Part shown: positions 36,359-45,815 of the stretch, piece after piece | Layout: each line of letters starts with the position of its first letter | Numbering within the stretch: position 1 is the first letter of the stretch | From: Rhabdophis nuchalis | Taxonomy: Eukaryota; Chordata; Lepidosauria; Squamata; Natricidae | Direction: 5' to 3' | DNA length: 64,000 nucleotides | Assembly: GCA_039707465.1 (NCBI GenBank) | Contig: CM077645.1 | Coordinates: 165,162,003-165,226,002 of the forward strand | Notes under the pieces: generated by a model | What the model was told of the DNA's origin: nothing | Databases searched by the model: none | Seen by the model: only the letters and a program-made list of their open reading frames with translations | Translations under genes and position numbers: made by a program

Positions 36359-37659
36359 GTTTGGTACTTTGGTAGTTTGGTAGTCAGACAGACAGACAAA
36401 TTTGGGAAGTTCATAGATATGCTCAAAAAAGGAGAAGAGTGGGTAATCTTCTGGTGACCCATTTTGCTTTTGATCCTGGTCTTGGTCACCCTGATTGGGA
36501 AAATGAATGATTGAGGCTATGTAATACCCAAAGAGGAGCTAGATTTTTCTATGTTCTTTCTTCACCTCTTAAGTATGGAGTGAATTTTAACTGTATTGCA
36601 TTTATTTTAAGGCTTGTTGGATAGTTTTCATTTCTTTTCCTCTTTAAAATGATAAGAACAGTCTTACTAGTTTTCAGTTTGATGGTTGGAAGGGATACCC
36701 AAAAGAGAATTCATTAGCTACAAAATCCCCCACAAAATCCAAAATGCTTCCCTCTCAAAATTAGCTAGTGTTCCATGAATCGGCTCTTTTAAGACTGGTG
36801 GACTTCTGCAAAGTCGGCTCTTTTAAGACTGGTGGACTTCAACTCCCAGATTTCTTACCAGTTCCATGTGCTCTTGTTTTCATCATCTCGGCAGACTTGA
36901 AGACATTTTAGAAATTCCTAATTAAGCCCTCTTTGAAATACTGTGAGCAATAAAGAATGATGCCAAGATGTTGAGAGGCAGAATTTTAATCGTTTCACTC
37001 CAAACTTTCATCTCCTAATCCAGTCAGTACTGTAAAAATACTAGACAATTATAGAGTTATGATACGGTATAAGATTCATGCTAATGTGAATTTCCTCTAA
37101 ATAGCACTGGAAGATCTTTGCAGTTTCAATCATGACAAAAAGCAAAAGAAAAAACGATATGAAGTGAAGGAATGAAGTTTCTTTGGTATGCCACAGAAGG
37201 CAAAATGTATATGAAGTTTCAATAAATTGAGTTTTAAACCCTGCCAAATCATGTCTTTAAAAGATTCACCCTGTTTGATGACCTCTAAAATGGGATGTGT
37301 GTTGTTGAGCTAAAAGAAAATATAACAATCAATGCATTCAGTGCCACTTTTCAATGTAAGAAACATGTACAATATAAATGAAATATTCAGAATCTGCATT
37401 CCTTTGCAATTATCACAACAACATAATACTTTGGAACAAAATCATGTTTACTTATTGTGTGAATGGTACTGTTGCACAGAATTATATGTTTTCAAAGAAA
37501 AATATTGCTCTATGTTATTGACCAGTATTTGTGCATCATTTGAAATTGCTAACAAAATGAAGAGCACAGTTAGAAGAAATATTGCTATAGGTGTTTTTTT
37601 ACAACTTTAAACTAAAGAAAGCACATTATCAGTTTAATTTCTCTTCTGTAGCATGCAGA
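36359..37659. other. unrecognised sequence with a 27-nt direct repeat
   Basis: Two exact copies of a 27-nt block (tcggctcttttaagactgg...) lie at 36780-36806 and 36814-36840. The second continues into 'aactcccagatttctt', a piece of the hAT MITE family seen at 39297. No exon recognised. Confidence 0.5.
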
Positions 37660-38289
37660 TGTTGTGGCCCAGCAGTTACCAGTGGAGCTGGCAGCAAAGG
37701 TTGGTGAGGAAGTTGGGCTAGTGATGGAGTCTGGGAAAGGCTCTGATGGATGCTCTTTGTGAGACACAGGGATAGAGCCAGGGTCAGCTGACATTTGTCA
37801 GCCACTGGAACGGCAGCTGCCTTTGGAGGCTGATAGGAATGAGGAGGAAGAACAGCTGGGACCTGTTCAGATGCATGTACACACAGAGCAGTTAAAAGAG
37901 GTGAGCAATGAAGGACAAAGAGTTGACTCAGGAAGCAAAGCACATATGGATGCTGAATGGCCCCTCCCTATCTGGGGAGTAAATAGAAAGAAAGGGGAGT
38001 GGTTGTCGTAGAAGACAACAGTTCGTATTTCTGAAGATTTTGCTCATTGCATTCTGTGCCACAAAGATTGATTGCTGGAACTTAATTTGCAGCCTTTCAT
38101 CTGGCAGCTCACGGCCTTGTAACTATCACAAGGAACTGATAAAATCTGTACCACAGGTAACTCCTTGAAGGACTATTGCCTGGAATTTTTTGGGGGTACA
38201 TGCAATTAATTCACAAGAGATAAATAAAGAGGGGGGGGGGTTGTGACAAGGAGTCTGTTTCTTGTTTCTGCTAAGACTGGGTCCGAACA
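37660..38289 (+). mobile_element. LTR-like repeat, possible solo LTR
   Basis: A GC-richer block starting 'tgttgtggcccagcag' and ending 'gactgggtccgaaca', so TG...CA. It has an 'aataaa' signal at 38222-38227 and a G-run (38230-38240) shortly after. The flanks 'gcaga' and 'gtaaa' agree at three of five bases only. There are no coding domains. An ERV or other LTR origin is a guess from structure. Confidence 0.4.
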
Positions 38290-39056
38290 GTAAATTGAAC
38301 TGTCAAACTGAGCATTGACAAGCTTCAAATGATGTTTTTTGCTGGCAATTATTTTTGCTTCTCAGCTTGCCAATAAACTATGGGGGTAGGGAAGGGGGGG
38401 TAGAATGAAGCTTCAGATATCAAGATGCCAGCCATGGGAACTAAGAATATTTTGGCAGATGTTTACCAGAGCTGAAAAAGACTTTCTGACAACAATACCA
38501 GAAGTCTCCATTGGACAATGTGATCTGGCCTAATAGTGGGTAGGGAAAGATTGAACTTTAACTATATGGGATTGTGTAGAAAATAGACCAGGTTTTGCCC
38601 TCATCATTACTGGCCTCTAAAGGGAGCAGGAGGTGGGGCTACACAAACTTTCAACTCAGTCCTTGGGCAGCAAGCTGCAGTTAACCCATGCTTGGACTCC
38701 CCGCAGCGCCTAGAGAACGACCATTTAGGTAAGCCAATGGTCATTCAGGGCCCCAAACAATAAAAATGTTAACAAAATGCTAGCATAGTCTTTAGTGATT
38801 GCAACACATATGCCACTAGGTATGCATCAGTTACTCTGTTTTTGTAGTTATTGTAAGCATGCATTGTAAGCATACAAGAAAATTCACAATCACCATCCAA
38901 ACAGCACCAAATTGCAAAATGCATATGCTTTTAACTTTTAAGACCAACAGTATTTATTTAAATATAACAATATTTGTATAGCAGTTAGCATAAAATATAA
39001 AATCAATGGCCTATCCAAAAAAATGTCATAAACCGTAAACCGTAAAGCATGCAGAA

Positions 39057-39088
<32 letters not shown>

Positions 39089-39288
39089 TACACACACAAT
39101 GTTTTGTCAAGGCACCTGGTATGCCCAAATATGGGAGGGAGCTGGTCTTATTGTATTTGGGTCTTTTCCTGTGTAAGATTGAGATTGTCTTGGCAGTGTG
39201 TGTGTGCGTGTGTGTATTTATTATGGGTAGTCCTATAGGTTAGTTTTGAACATAAAGTTGTTTTTGGGAAAAAAGATCGAGTAATATG
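38290..39288. other. unrecognised sequence
   Basis: Contains (CT)n(CA)n at 39058-39098 and GT repeats at 39196-39216. The patch 38600-38760 is GC-richer and may be a repeat but was not identified. Confidence 0.4.
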
Positions 39289-39296
39289 ATCTAGGA

Positions 39297-39427
39297 CAGG
39301 AGTCCCCAAACTTGGCAACTTTAAGACTTGTGGACTTTAATTCCCAGAATTCTCCAGCCAGCTGGTGGATAGTTCAACTGGGAGTTGAAGTCCACAAGTT
39401 TTAAAGTTGCCAAGTTGAAGACCTCTG
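39297..39427. mobile_element. palindromic hAT MITE, 131 bp
   Basis: Nearly the whole element is an inverted repeat: left arm 'caggagtccccaaacttggc', right arm in reverse 'cagaggtcttcaacttggc', with 'aactttaa(g/a)acttgtggactt' in both arms. The 8-bp flanks 'atctagga' (39289-39296) and 'ctctagga' (39428-39435) match at seven of eight positions. Confidence 0.85.
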
Positions 39428-39904
39428 CTCTAGGACAATTAAATTACAATGCGTGGAAAGGAACAGGTTACAGAGAAAGTACTTTGCACCTTTATACTAT
39501 TAAAAGTCTCTCAATGAAGCTGGATTTCAAGAATACAGGAAGAACTCTACTGAGTCAGTTAGGCAATCAGTGTAAATTAAATCTATTTAATTGCTTAGTT
39601 TTCAGGGCAGATTTTCACTCCAGCAGTTTTATGCCGTATTTTTTTCCTTTAAATGTACATACATTTGCTGGTCCATCTAGGGGCAGGAAAGTTTATTAAC
39701 ATTTCAAAATGTATTAAATGGTTGGGGCTCCTGGTCTTTCCCTTATTTTCCATCAAAATGGCTCATATACGCTCAGGGTTGCAAAGTGCCAAATAGACCA
39801 GACAGGAAGCAACTAAATGAGCCTTCTGTGTTTCTTTCTCCACCCAGATGCAACTGTGGACTATGCCCACCTATCTGATAATTCCCAAAGTAGCATCTTT
39901 CCTA

Positions 39905-40179
39905 AGGTGACCAGTGCTAGCTGGGGAGGCTACGGCTGCCTCCTTGGCCGTGGGGCAGCCGGAGCCCAAGGAGTCCCGCCGTTGACAAGGGTGGAGGAAG
40001 AGCCACACTCGACGGGCCAAAGAGCCACTTGTGGCTTGCGAGCCATGGTTTGCCGACCACTGCCCTAGCTTATCATGCATTCTTTCTAAAAATCACGACT
40101 TTTTTAAAATGCCGCAGGACGCGGGACAAATTGATAAAAATCGGGACTGTCCTGCCAAAAGCGGGATGTCTGGTCACCT
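39905..40179. mobile_element. TA-flanked DNA transposon fragment, composite
   Basis: Terminal inverted repeats 'aggtgaccag' (39905) and 'ctggtcacct' (ending 40179), flanked by TA on both sides (39903-39904, 40180-40181), as in Tc1/mariner-type elements. The middle (about 39930-40067) is a GC-rich piece ending 'ggtttgccgaccactg', which looks like the right end of a separate hAT element. That hAT left end and its duplication were not found. Confidence 0.55.
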
Positions 40180-40497
40180 TAAACTTTCCCCATATTTCCC
40201 AAAGTCCTTCCCTAATACCATTACACAAAGTTTGTACTTCCTTTGGAGCAATTCTAGCCCCATTCAGGTGCTACATACAGGAGGAGAACTCTACATGGAA
40301 GTCATGATAAGCCATTCCTGTGAGTTTGGATCAATTGGCTATGGTTATAATATGACTGTGCAGTAAGGCTACTCAGGTGTAGAGTTTAAGACGGGAAGAC
40401 TTCCATATCAGTTCAAACCTAAATAGTGCAAGATTTAGAATTGCTTGGAAAATTTTATACCATACATTACTTTAGACATCCCTATTCAATGTCTGTA

Positions 40498-41080
40498 CAG
40501 GCGGTCCTCAACTTGGGACCACAATTGAGTCAACACAATTGTGCTGCTTTGTGAGTTTCGTCAAATTTCATGACTTTTCTCACCACATTTCCGAAGGAAA
40601 TCACTGCAGATCTTAAATTAGTAAGATGGTTGTTAAGTGACTCTGGTTTCCACATTACCTTTGCTTGTCAGAAGGTTGTAAAAGAGGATCACAGGGCATT
40701 GCAAGTGTCGTAAATGTGAGTCAGCCATCATGCATCCGAATCAGGGGTGGTTTTCACTTAGCTTCCCTACCGGTTTGCAAATGTGCAAGCCTTCGGTGCA
40801 TGCGCTGAGCCTTCCGCGCATGCGCTTTGCTCAAAAAAGTCCCTAAATAGGACAAAATAGAGCCAGGGCAGGAGGGTGAGTGGGCGGGCCCACCTGTGAT
40901 TTCCGCTACCAGTTCAGGTGAAACAGTCCCAAATGACAGAATACCACCTCTGATCGGAATGCAAATAATGTGACAATGGGGATGCTACATGTCAGAAAAA
41001 TGATCATAAGTCACTTTTTTCAGTGCCATTGTCACGCATTGTCACTAAATGAACTGTTGTAAGTCGAGGACTGTCTCTAT
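40498..41080 (+). mobile_element. Tigger-like TA-target MITE carrying a hAT insertion
   Basis: Left end 'caggcggtcctcaacttggg' after TA; right end 'gtaagtcgaggactgtctc' before TA. The body ('tcagaaggttgtaaaagagg', 'cataagtcacttttttcagtgcc') matches 43057-43438. It is interrupted by the 211-bp hAT MITE at 40742-40952. No transposase frame. Confidence 0.75.
40742..40952. mobile_element. hAT MITE (cagtggtggg family)
   Basis: Left end 'caggggtggttttcac'; right end in reverse 'cagaggtggtattctg'. The 8-bp flanks 'atccgaat' (40734-40741) and 'atcggaat' (40953-40960) match at seven of eight. Inside: 'taccggtttgcaaatgtgca' and 'gcgcatgcgctttgc'. It is inserted in a Tigger-like MITE. Confidence 0.82.
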
Positions 41081-41684
41081 TCATTCATTTTATTCACAAT
41101 GGCTGCTACAGCATAAACTTTACAGGGGAGAGGAATTGTTCACCATTGCAGACAAAAGGTTTTATATAGTCATGCTTTCAAACATAAGATTGTTCTTTCA
41201 ATATGGCAAGGCCAGTTTTTCCTCCACTGGCTTTACTTGGTATGTGATATATGTATGCATGCAACATAGGGGTTGTTTTTTTTATGGAGTTGCTGCAGCT
41301 GAAAAGCTATTGTATATAAAATACAAGAATTGCAGTGTAGTTCCATTTTGTTCCAGAAAAAGAATGAAGGTTTGTAAATGGAATGTTATTATATTGAAAT
41401 AAACAGCAGAAAGAGAATGCAAGAAATAACAGAGCTGAGCAAATCCAATCTGCATAATATAAATCCATACTTTGGCTAGTAGACTACAGTGAAATATGGT
41501 TAATAGATGCTTTTGAATAAAGCAGTGCTATTTCGCAGAGTTTTTAACTTGGGGACATTTGAAATGAAATTCTACATTATAGAATTATTGTTACAATCTC
41601 AAACAATACATGATACATGACCCTGAGGCAAGAGAAAAAGAACAACAGCAATAGTATGGCAAAGGTGTGATTCTTATAACTACT
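41081..41684. other. unrecognised AT-rich sequence
   Basis: The open frame 41049-41402 begins in the MITE and has no domain. Nothing else is supported. Confidence 0.4.
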
Positions 41685-42525
41685 TTACGCCTATGGAGAC
41701 TCTCAGTCATCCAGGGCATGGTTATCCCAAAGGTGCTTTTTCAAGAGGCAACTGGACTTTCTGGTTTTTCTTTGAAGATGTTTCGCTTCTCATCCAAGAA
41801 GCTTCTTCAGCACTAGATGGTGGGGAATGGAGGGATTTATACTCCTTGAAGACAGCTGGTCATTTGCATTTTTTTTAGCTAGTCATTAAGGCCATCTTAA
41901 CATAGATGGCCTCTCTGACCACTTTTTCAAACTAGAGGTCTTCTGAGCAATGTAGTATATGCAGTTCAAAACAGTGAGCCTTGTGCAGATCTGTACATCG
42001 GGGAAACAAAACATTCACTTCATGGACGCATGGCACAACATAGGACAACAAACCCATCAGGAGTACTTTCAGCAGTCTATCCGCATTTAAAAAACAAAGG
42101 CTACTCTTTTGAAGACAGCAAAGTCCACATTTTGGACAGAGAGGACTGCTGGGTTGAAAAAGGGGTCAAAGAGGCCACCTATGTTCAAATTGAACAGTTG
42201 TTTCTCAATAGCAAGGGAGGGATACCACATCATCTTTCTCCAGTCTATAACACAGTTCTATCAACAGTTCTAATAAGGCTCTACACCCATTTGCACCACT
42301 CAGGTGACCCTGATGACACAGATAAACTTCCAGGTGACCTTAACAACCCATTAAAAGAATGCAAATAACCAGCTGTCTCCAAGAAGTATAAATCCTTCCA
42401 TTCCTCACCATCTAGTCAGAGTGAAGAAACGTTTTTGATTAGAAGCAAAACACCTTCAAAGAAAAAACAGAAAGTCCAAGTTGTTTCTTGGAAAAAAGCA
42501 CCTTTGAGTCAAAACTGGTCTGTAT
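41685..42525 (+). mobile_element. Penelope-like element, 5'-truncated, with inverted flanking repeats
   Basis: A GIY-YIG coding fragment is flanked by two copies of the same terminal repeat in opposite orientation: 41729-41867 and 42361-42505. The markers are 'aaaggtgctttttcaagagg' on the left against 'gcaccttt' on the right, and 'gccaactggactttctgg'-like against 'agaaagtccaagttg'. Inverted terminal repeats around the 3' part are a known arrangement for Penelope-like elements. The reverse transcriptase domain is absent. Confidence 0.75.
41960..42368 (+). pseudogene. GIY-YIG endonuclease end of a Penelope-like polyprotein
   Basis: The open frame holds the C-terminal GIY-YIG nuclease that Penelope-like elements use to cut target DNA. 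Visible motifs are VVYAV (the GIY strand), LYIGE (the YIG strand), an Arg in GRMAQHR, a Glu in KGVKEATYV and LNSKGG with the Asn. The HLKNKGYSFEDSKVHILDRE block, typical of this family, lies between them. The fragment is open to a TAA at 42366 but has no upstream RT, so it is not a working gene. The ATG at 42030 lies after the YIG motif and is not a natural start. Confidence 0.8.
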
Positions 42526-43054
42526 TCAGTTATTACCATGCACCCCATGGTATATAGACATCTACAAATTCATTGAAACCCTAAGCCTAAACATTATATT
42601 TGGTTCAGAGCAGTGATGCAGCTTTCCACAAGAACTTTGCAAGACATTAAATATTTGGAGCCAGTGATGGATGAAGCAATTTAGAATAAAGATGTTATGT
42701 CATCAAATATAGATAAATTCTTTTCTAAGAACAAATAAAACTACTGTTGCATAATTGTAAGGTCTCAAAGTTTGGACTCTGAAATGTCTGTGATTCACAT
42801 CAAGAAGCGGAGGTAAGAAGGCACATTAAACAGCGGGCAATAGTTTCTTTAAGGAAATATGATGTATTTATAAATTAGAGTCAAAGGGTTTCATAAAAAA
42901 AATTCACGAGAAGAATATTAGAAAACTGAAGTAGAGCCTACTTGAAGGAAGGGTAAATCATTTAAATACATAGATCTCAGCCTTCTGTAATATACTTCTA
43001 CTAAACCAAGAAGGGAAGAGAAAGAAACAATATTATTGTTCCAATTTCTTAATG
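42526..43054. other. unrecognised sequence
   Basis: Nothing supported. Confidence 0.4.
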
Positions 43055-43056
43055 TA

Positions 43057-43438
43057 CAGGTAGTCCTCAACTTACCGCCATTCTTTAGGAACCGTTCAAA
43101 GTTACAACAGCACTGAAAAAAGTGACTGATGACCATTTTTTACGGTTATGACCATTGCAGTATCCCCATACTCACATGATCAAAATCCAGACACTTGGCA
43201 ACTGGCATGTATTTATGACAGGTGCAGTGCCCTGGGGTCATGTGATCATCTGGCAAGAAAAGTAAATGGGGAAGCAGATTCATTTAACAACCAAGTTATT
43301 AACTTAACAACTGTAGTGATTCAGTTAACAGCTATGGTAGGGAAAGTCATAAAGTGGGCCAAAATCCACTTAACAGCTGTCGTGTTTAACAACAGAAATT
43401 TGGGGCTCAGCTGGGAATCACAAATTGAGGATTACCTG
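43057..43438. mobile_element. Tigger-like TA-target MITE, 382 bp, both ends present
   Basis: Left end 'caggtagtcctcaacttac', right end in reverse 'caggtaatcctcaatttgt', with TA at 43055-43056 and 43439-43440. The body shows 'gtcatgtgatcatctggcaag' and 'taacaactgtagtgattc'. No transposase frame; the small open frames on both strands are incidental. Confidence 0.8.
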
Positions 43439-43535
43439 TAATTGAGATATAAGCATTTATCACTTATAATAAGCAACTGACCTTAATAAAATATGTTTAA
43501 GTTCAAGATAGTGTCATTAGGAAGATCAAAATTGA

Positions 43536-43700
43536 TTTTGAATCAGAATCAGAACATAGTTGGAGGGACCTTGGAGATCTTCTAATCCAGCTCCCTGCCG
43601 GAGCAGGAAACCCTATACCGTTTCCATACATTTTTCTTGTCCTGCCCTCTAGTGCTTTGGAAAATAAATTGACTCCCTCTTCTTTGAGACAGCCTTTTAA
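43536..43700 (-). mobile_element. CR1-type LINE 3' fragment
   Basis: The plus strand shows 'ggagggaccttggagatcttc', 'gcaggaaaccctataccgtttc', 'cttgtcctgccctctagtgc' and 'ctccctcttctttgagac', the complement of the CR1 3' region with an internal deletion. Confidence 0.75.
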
Positions 43701-44519
43701 TGATTTAAAATGATTGTAATCAGGAAAAATCATTAAAATAACCATTTTATATATAATTATTGAAAGTCCCTATCCCAGCTCCCACCCATGGTTTCCAATA
43801 AGCCGTTTTGCTACCTATTTTTAAAGCAAAATTTTTGCAAAGGGTTATAATATGAATCATGAGTCATTATAAAAGCCCAGTCTATGCAACAGTATGATAC
43901 AGAGATCACTTATGCGCTCCTAAAAATAAAAAGCTTTTCCACTGTTAAGTTGCTCCAAGAACTGTCTATGACTGTTTTAGAAATAAATAATCACTTTCCA
44001 ACAAAACTCAATATTTTACTAGATTTTCATTCCATGTACATATGGTTGCCAGAATACAAACCCAATGATTATTTTGCAAATCCAAAAAATTGAAGCTTCA
44101 ACCCTTGAAAGGTAATTCTCAGTTTAAATCCTTGTTAGGCTATTATGTCAAACATTATTTTCTAAATAATCTAGCAAGCTGAATAAAATATTTGGTGTAA
44201 GCATTGTGAGATGCCTCTTAAAGCATAAATCAGATGAAGGACAACATTCATTTTAATGATGTTAATTTTTCCCCACTGATTATTTTCTTCTTATTTTTTG
44301 GTTAGTTTAGTTTTAATTTTGTTTTTGTTATGTAATTTCATACCCTTCTTATATTTTTTTAATCTTTCAAAATAAATAGTAGAGGTTTTTTGAGTCCCCT
44401 TATAAAATTTACAGGAAAATGGCAATGTATAATCAATGATAGTGGATCATTTGAATAACTTAAGAGTTCTGTGTTAAATAAGTCATTCTGGTTTTTAATA
44501 AAGTAATGATTTAGCTAAG
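43701..44519. other. unrecognised AT-rich sequence
   Basis: Nothing supported. Confidence 0.45.
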
Positions 44520-45215
44520 GAATGCTGAAAGATATTGAGACTCTGGAAAGAGTGAAGAGAAGAGCAACAAGAATGATTAGGAGGCTGGAAGCTAAGATGT
44601 ACAAAGAACAATTAGAGGAATGGGATAGTCGAATGAAAAGAAGGAGTAGGGGAGACATGCCACAGTGTTCCAATACTTGAAAAGTTCCTACAAAGATGAG
44701 GAATTCCAAAGGATACAATCTGGGTCAGTCACCAAGACTAGAGTTTACTCTTCCAAGCTTTCAGACTTGTGCTGGAGCCCACCTTCAGGGAAATTCTCTC
44801 TAGCAGACTCACACACTCCCTGAGGATAAGCTCCAGTACAAGTCTGAAAGCTTGGAAGACTAAATTTCTGTTCCTGGTGACTGACCCAGATTGGAACATT
44901 ATCCTGTGATACGTATCTTTGCGTTCATTCATATTTTCCAAAGCATCAAAAGGCTAGGCAAGGCAAGAGACAATGAGGCAAGGAAGAGACTAACCAAGGA
45001 GAGAAGCAACCTAGAACTAAGGAGAAATTTCCTCACAATGAGACCAAGGAACCAATGGAATAGCCTGCTTTCAGAAGTTGTGGGTTTTCGATCATGGAAG
45101 GCTTTCAAGAAGAGTCTGGACAACCATTCATCTAATTGAGGGTCTCTTGCTCGAGCAGGGGGTTGTACTAAAAGACTTTCAAGGTTCCTTCCAACTTTAT
45201 TATTCTATGTCCTAA
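44520..45215 (+). mobile_element. CR1-type LINE 3' fragment carrying a hairpin MITE
   Basis: Starts further 5' than most copies ('gagactctggaaagagtgaag', 'ggaggctggaagctaagatg'), runs to 44715, is interrupted by 44716-44893, and resumes at about 44938 ('ccaaagcatcaaaaggctagg') through 'ggagagaagcaacctagaac' to 'agggggttgtactaaaagac' and 'ttattattctatgtc'. The frame 44891-45139 is CR1 C-terminus (NFLTMRPRNQWNSLLSEV). Confidence 0.8.
44716..44893. mobile_element. 178-bp near-palindromic MITE
   Basis: The two halves are inverted copies: 'caatctgggtcagtcacca' and its complement at the ends, then 'ttccaagctttcagacttgt' and its complement, around a centre near 44800. It interrupts a CR1 copy. The superfamily is not assigned because no clear target duplication is visible. 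Confidence 0.75.
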
Positions 45216-45399
45216 GAACTATTTTTATATATCTCACCCATTATATATATTGTAACATAGAAGACCTAAGGCATCTGCAGATTTCATTGTAATTGTTATT
45301 CAAACATATTAATCTTTGGTTTTGGACACATTTTATTGGTAATAATTTCATTCTATTTCTTATGACATTCACCTCCTAGTTATCAGTAATAAGTATTAA
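45216..45399. other. left flank of the DIRS insertion
   Basis: AT-rich host sequence ending 'agtattaaa' at the left edge of the DIRS element. Confidence 0.5.
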
Positions 45400-45432
45400 A
45401 AAGGGCGTTGGTACTTACCTGATACGCCTCTT

Positions 45433-45557
45433 CTAATAAGGGGGGAGATAGCATCCATGTATGGGTTAAACCTATCCATGCTCTTATTGGACTGAGTCAG
45501 ATTACTAATTAATTAGCTAGGATATATAGCCCCCCTTGGAGTAGCCACACCCAGTTT
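45433..45557 (+). repeat. left terminal inverted repeat of the DIRS element
   Basis: About 125 bp that is the complement of 51149-51274 with only a few differences (for example 'ggggggag' here against 'gggtggag' in the partner, and 'aggatatatag' against 'agggtatatag'). An unpaired 33-bp left extension (45400-45432, starting 'aaagggcgttgg') lies outside it; the complement of that extension is in the internal complementary region. Confidence 0.93.
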
Positions 45558-45684
45558 ACGACGAATGAAAGACACTGACTCACCGGTGCAAACACCAACT
45601 CCTTTAGTAAAACAACGATAGAACGAACCAGAAACAAAGGTAACCGTGCAAACCCAAGCAGGCTGGCCGAGCCAGGGATGGGCC

Positions 45685-45775
45685 GGATGCTATCTCCCCC
45701 CTTATTAGAAGAGGCGTATCAGGTAAGTACCAACGCCCTTTCTCAATAAGGGTGGAGATAGCATCCATGTATGGG
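45685..45775 (+). repeat. internal complementary region (ICR) of the DIRS element
   Basis: Two abutting parts. 45685-45741 (57 nt) is the exact complement of the left end 45400-45456; 45742-45775 (34 nt) is the exact complement of the right end 51241-51274. Together they spell the complement of the two element ends joined head to tail. This is the hallmark DIRS structure thought to template circularisation. It lies 41 nt downstream of the recombinase stop codon. Confidence 0.95.
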
Positions 45776-45815
45776 ACATACCAAAGCCGCTGCTTTCCCC
45801 GTGGGAGGGGCGAGA

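Noticed and set aside
42030..42368. A standalone host GIY-YIG protein
   Set aside because: The open frame begins upstream of the ATG with the GIY strand, and the fragment is enclosed by Penelope-like terminal repeats.
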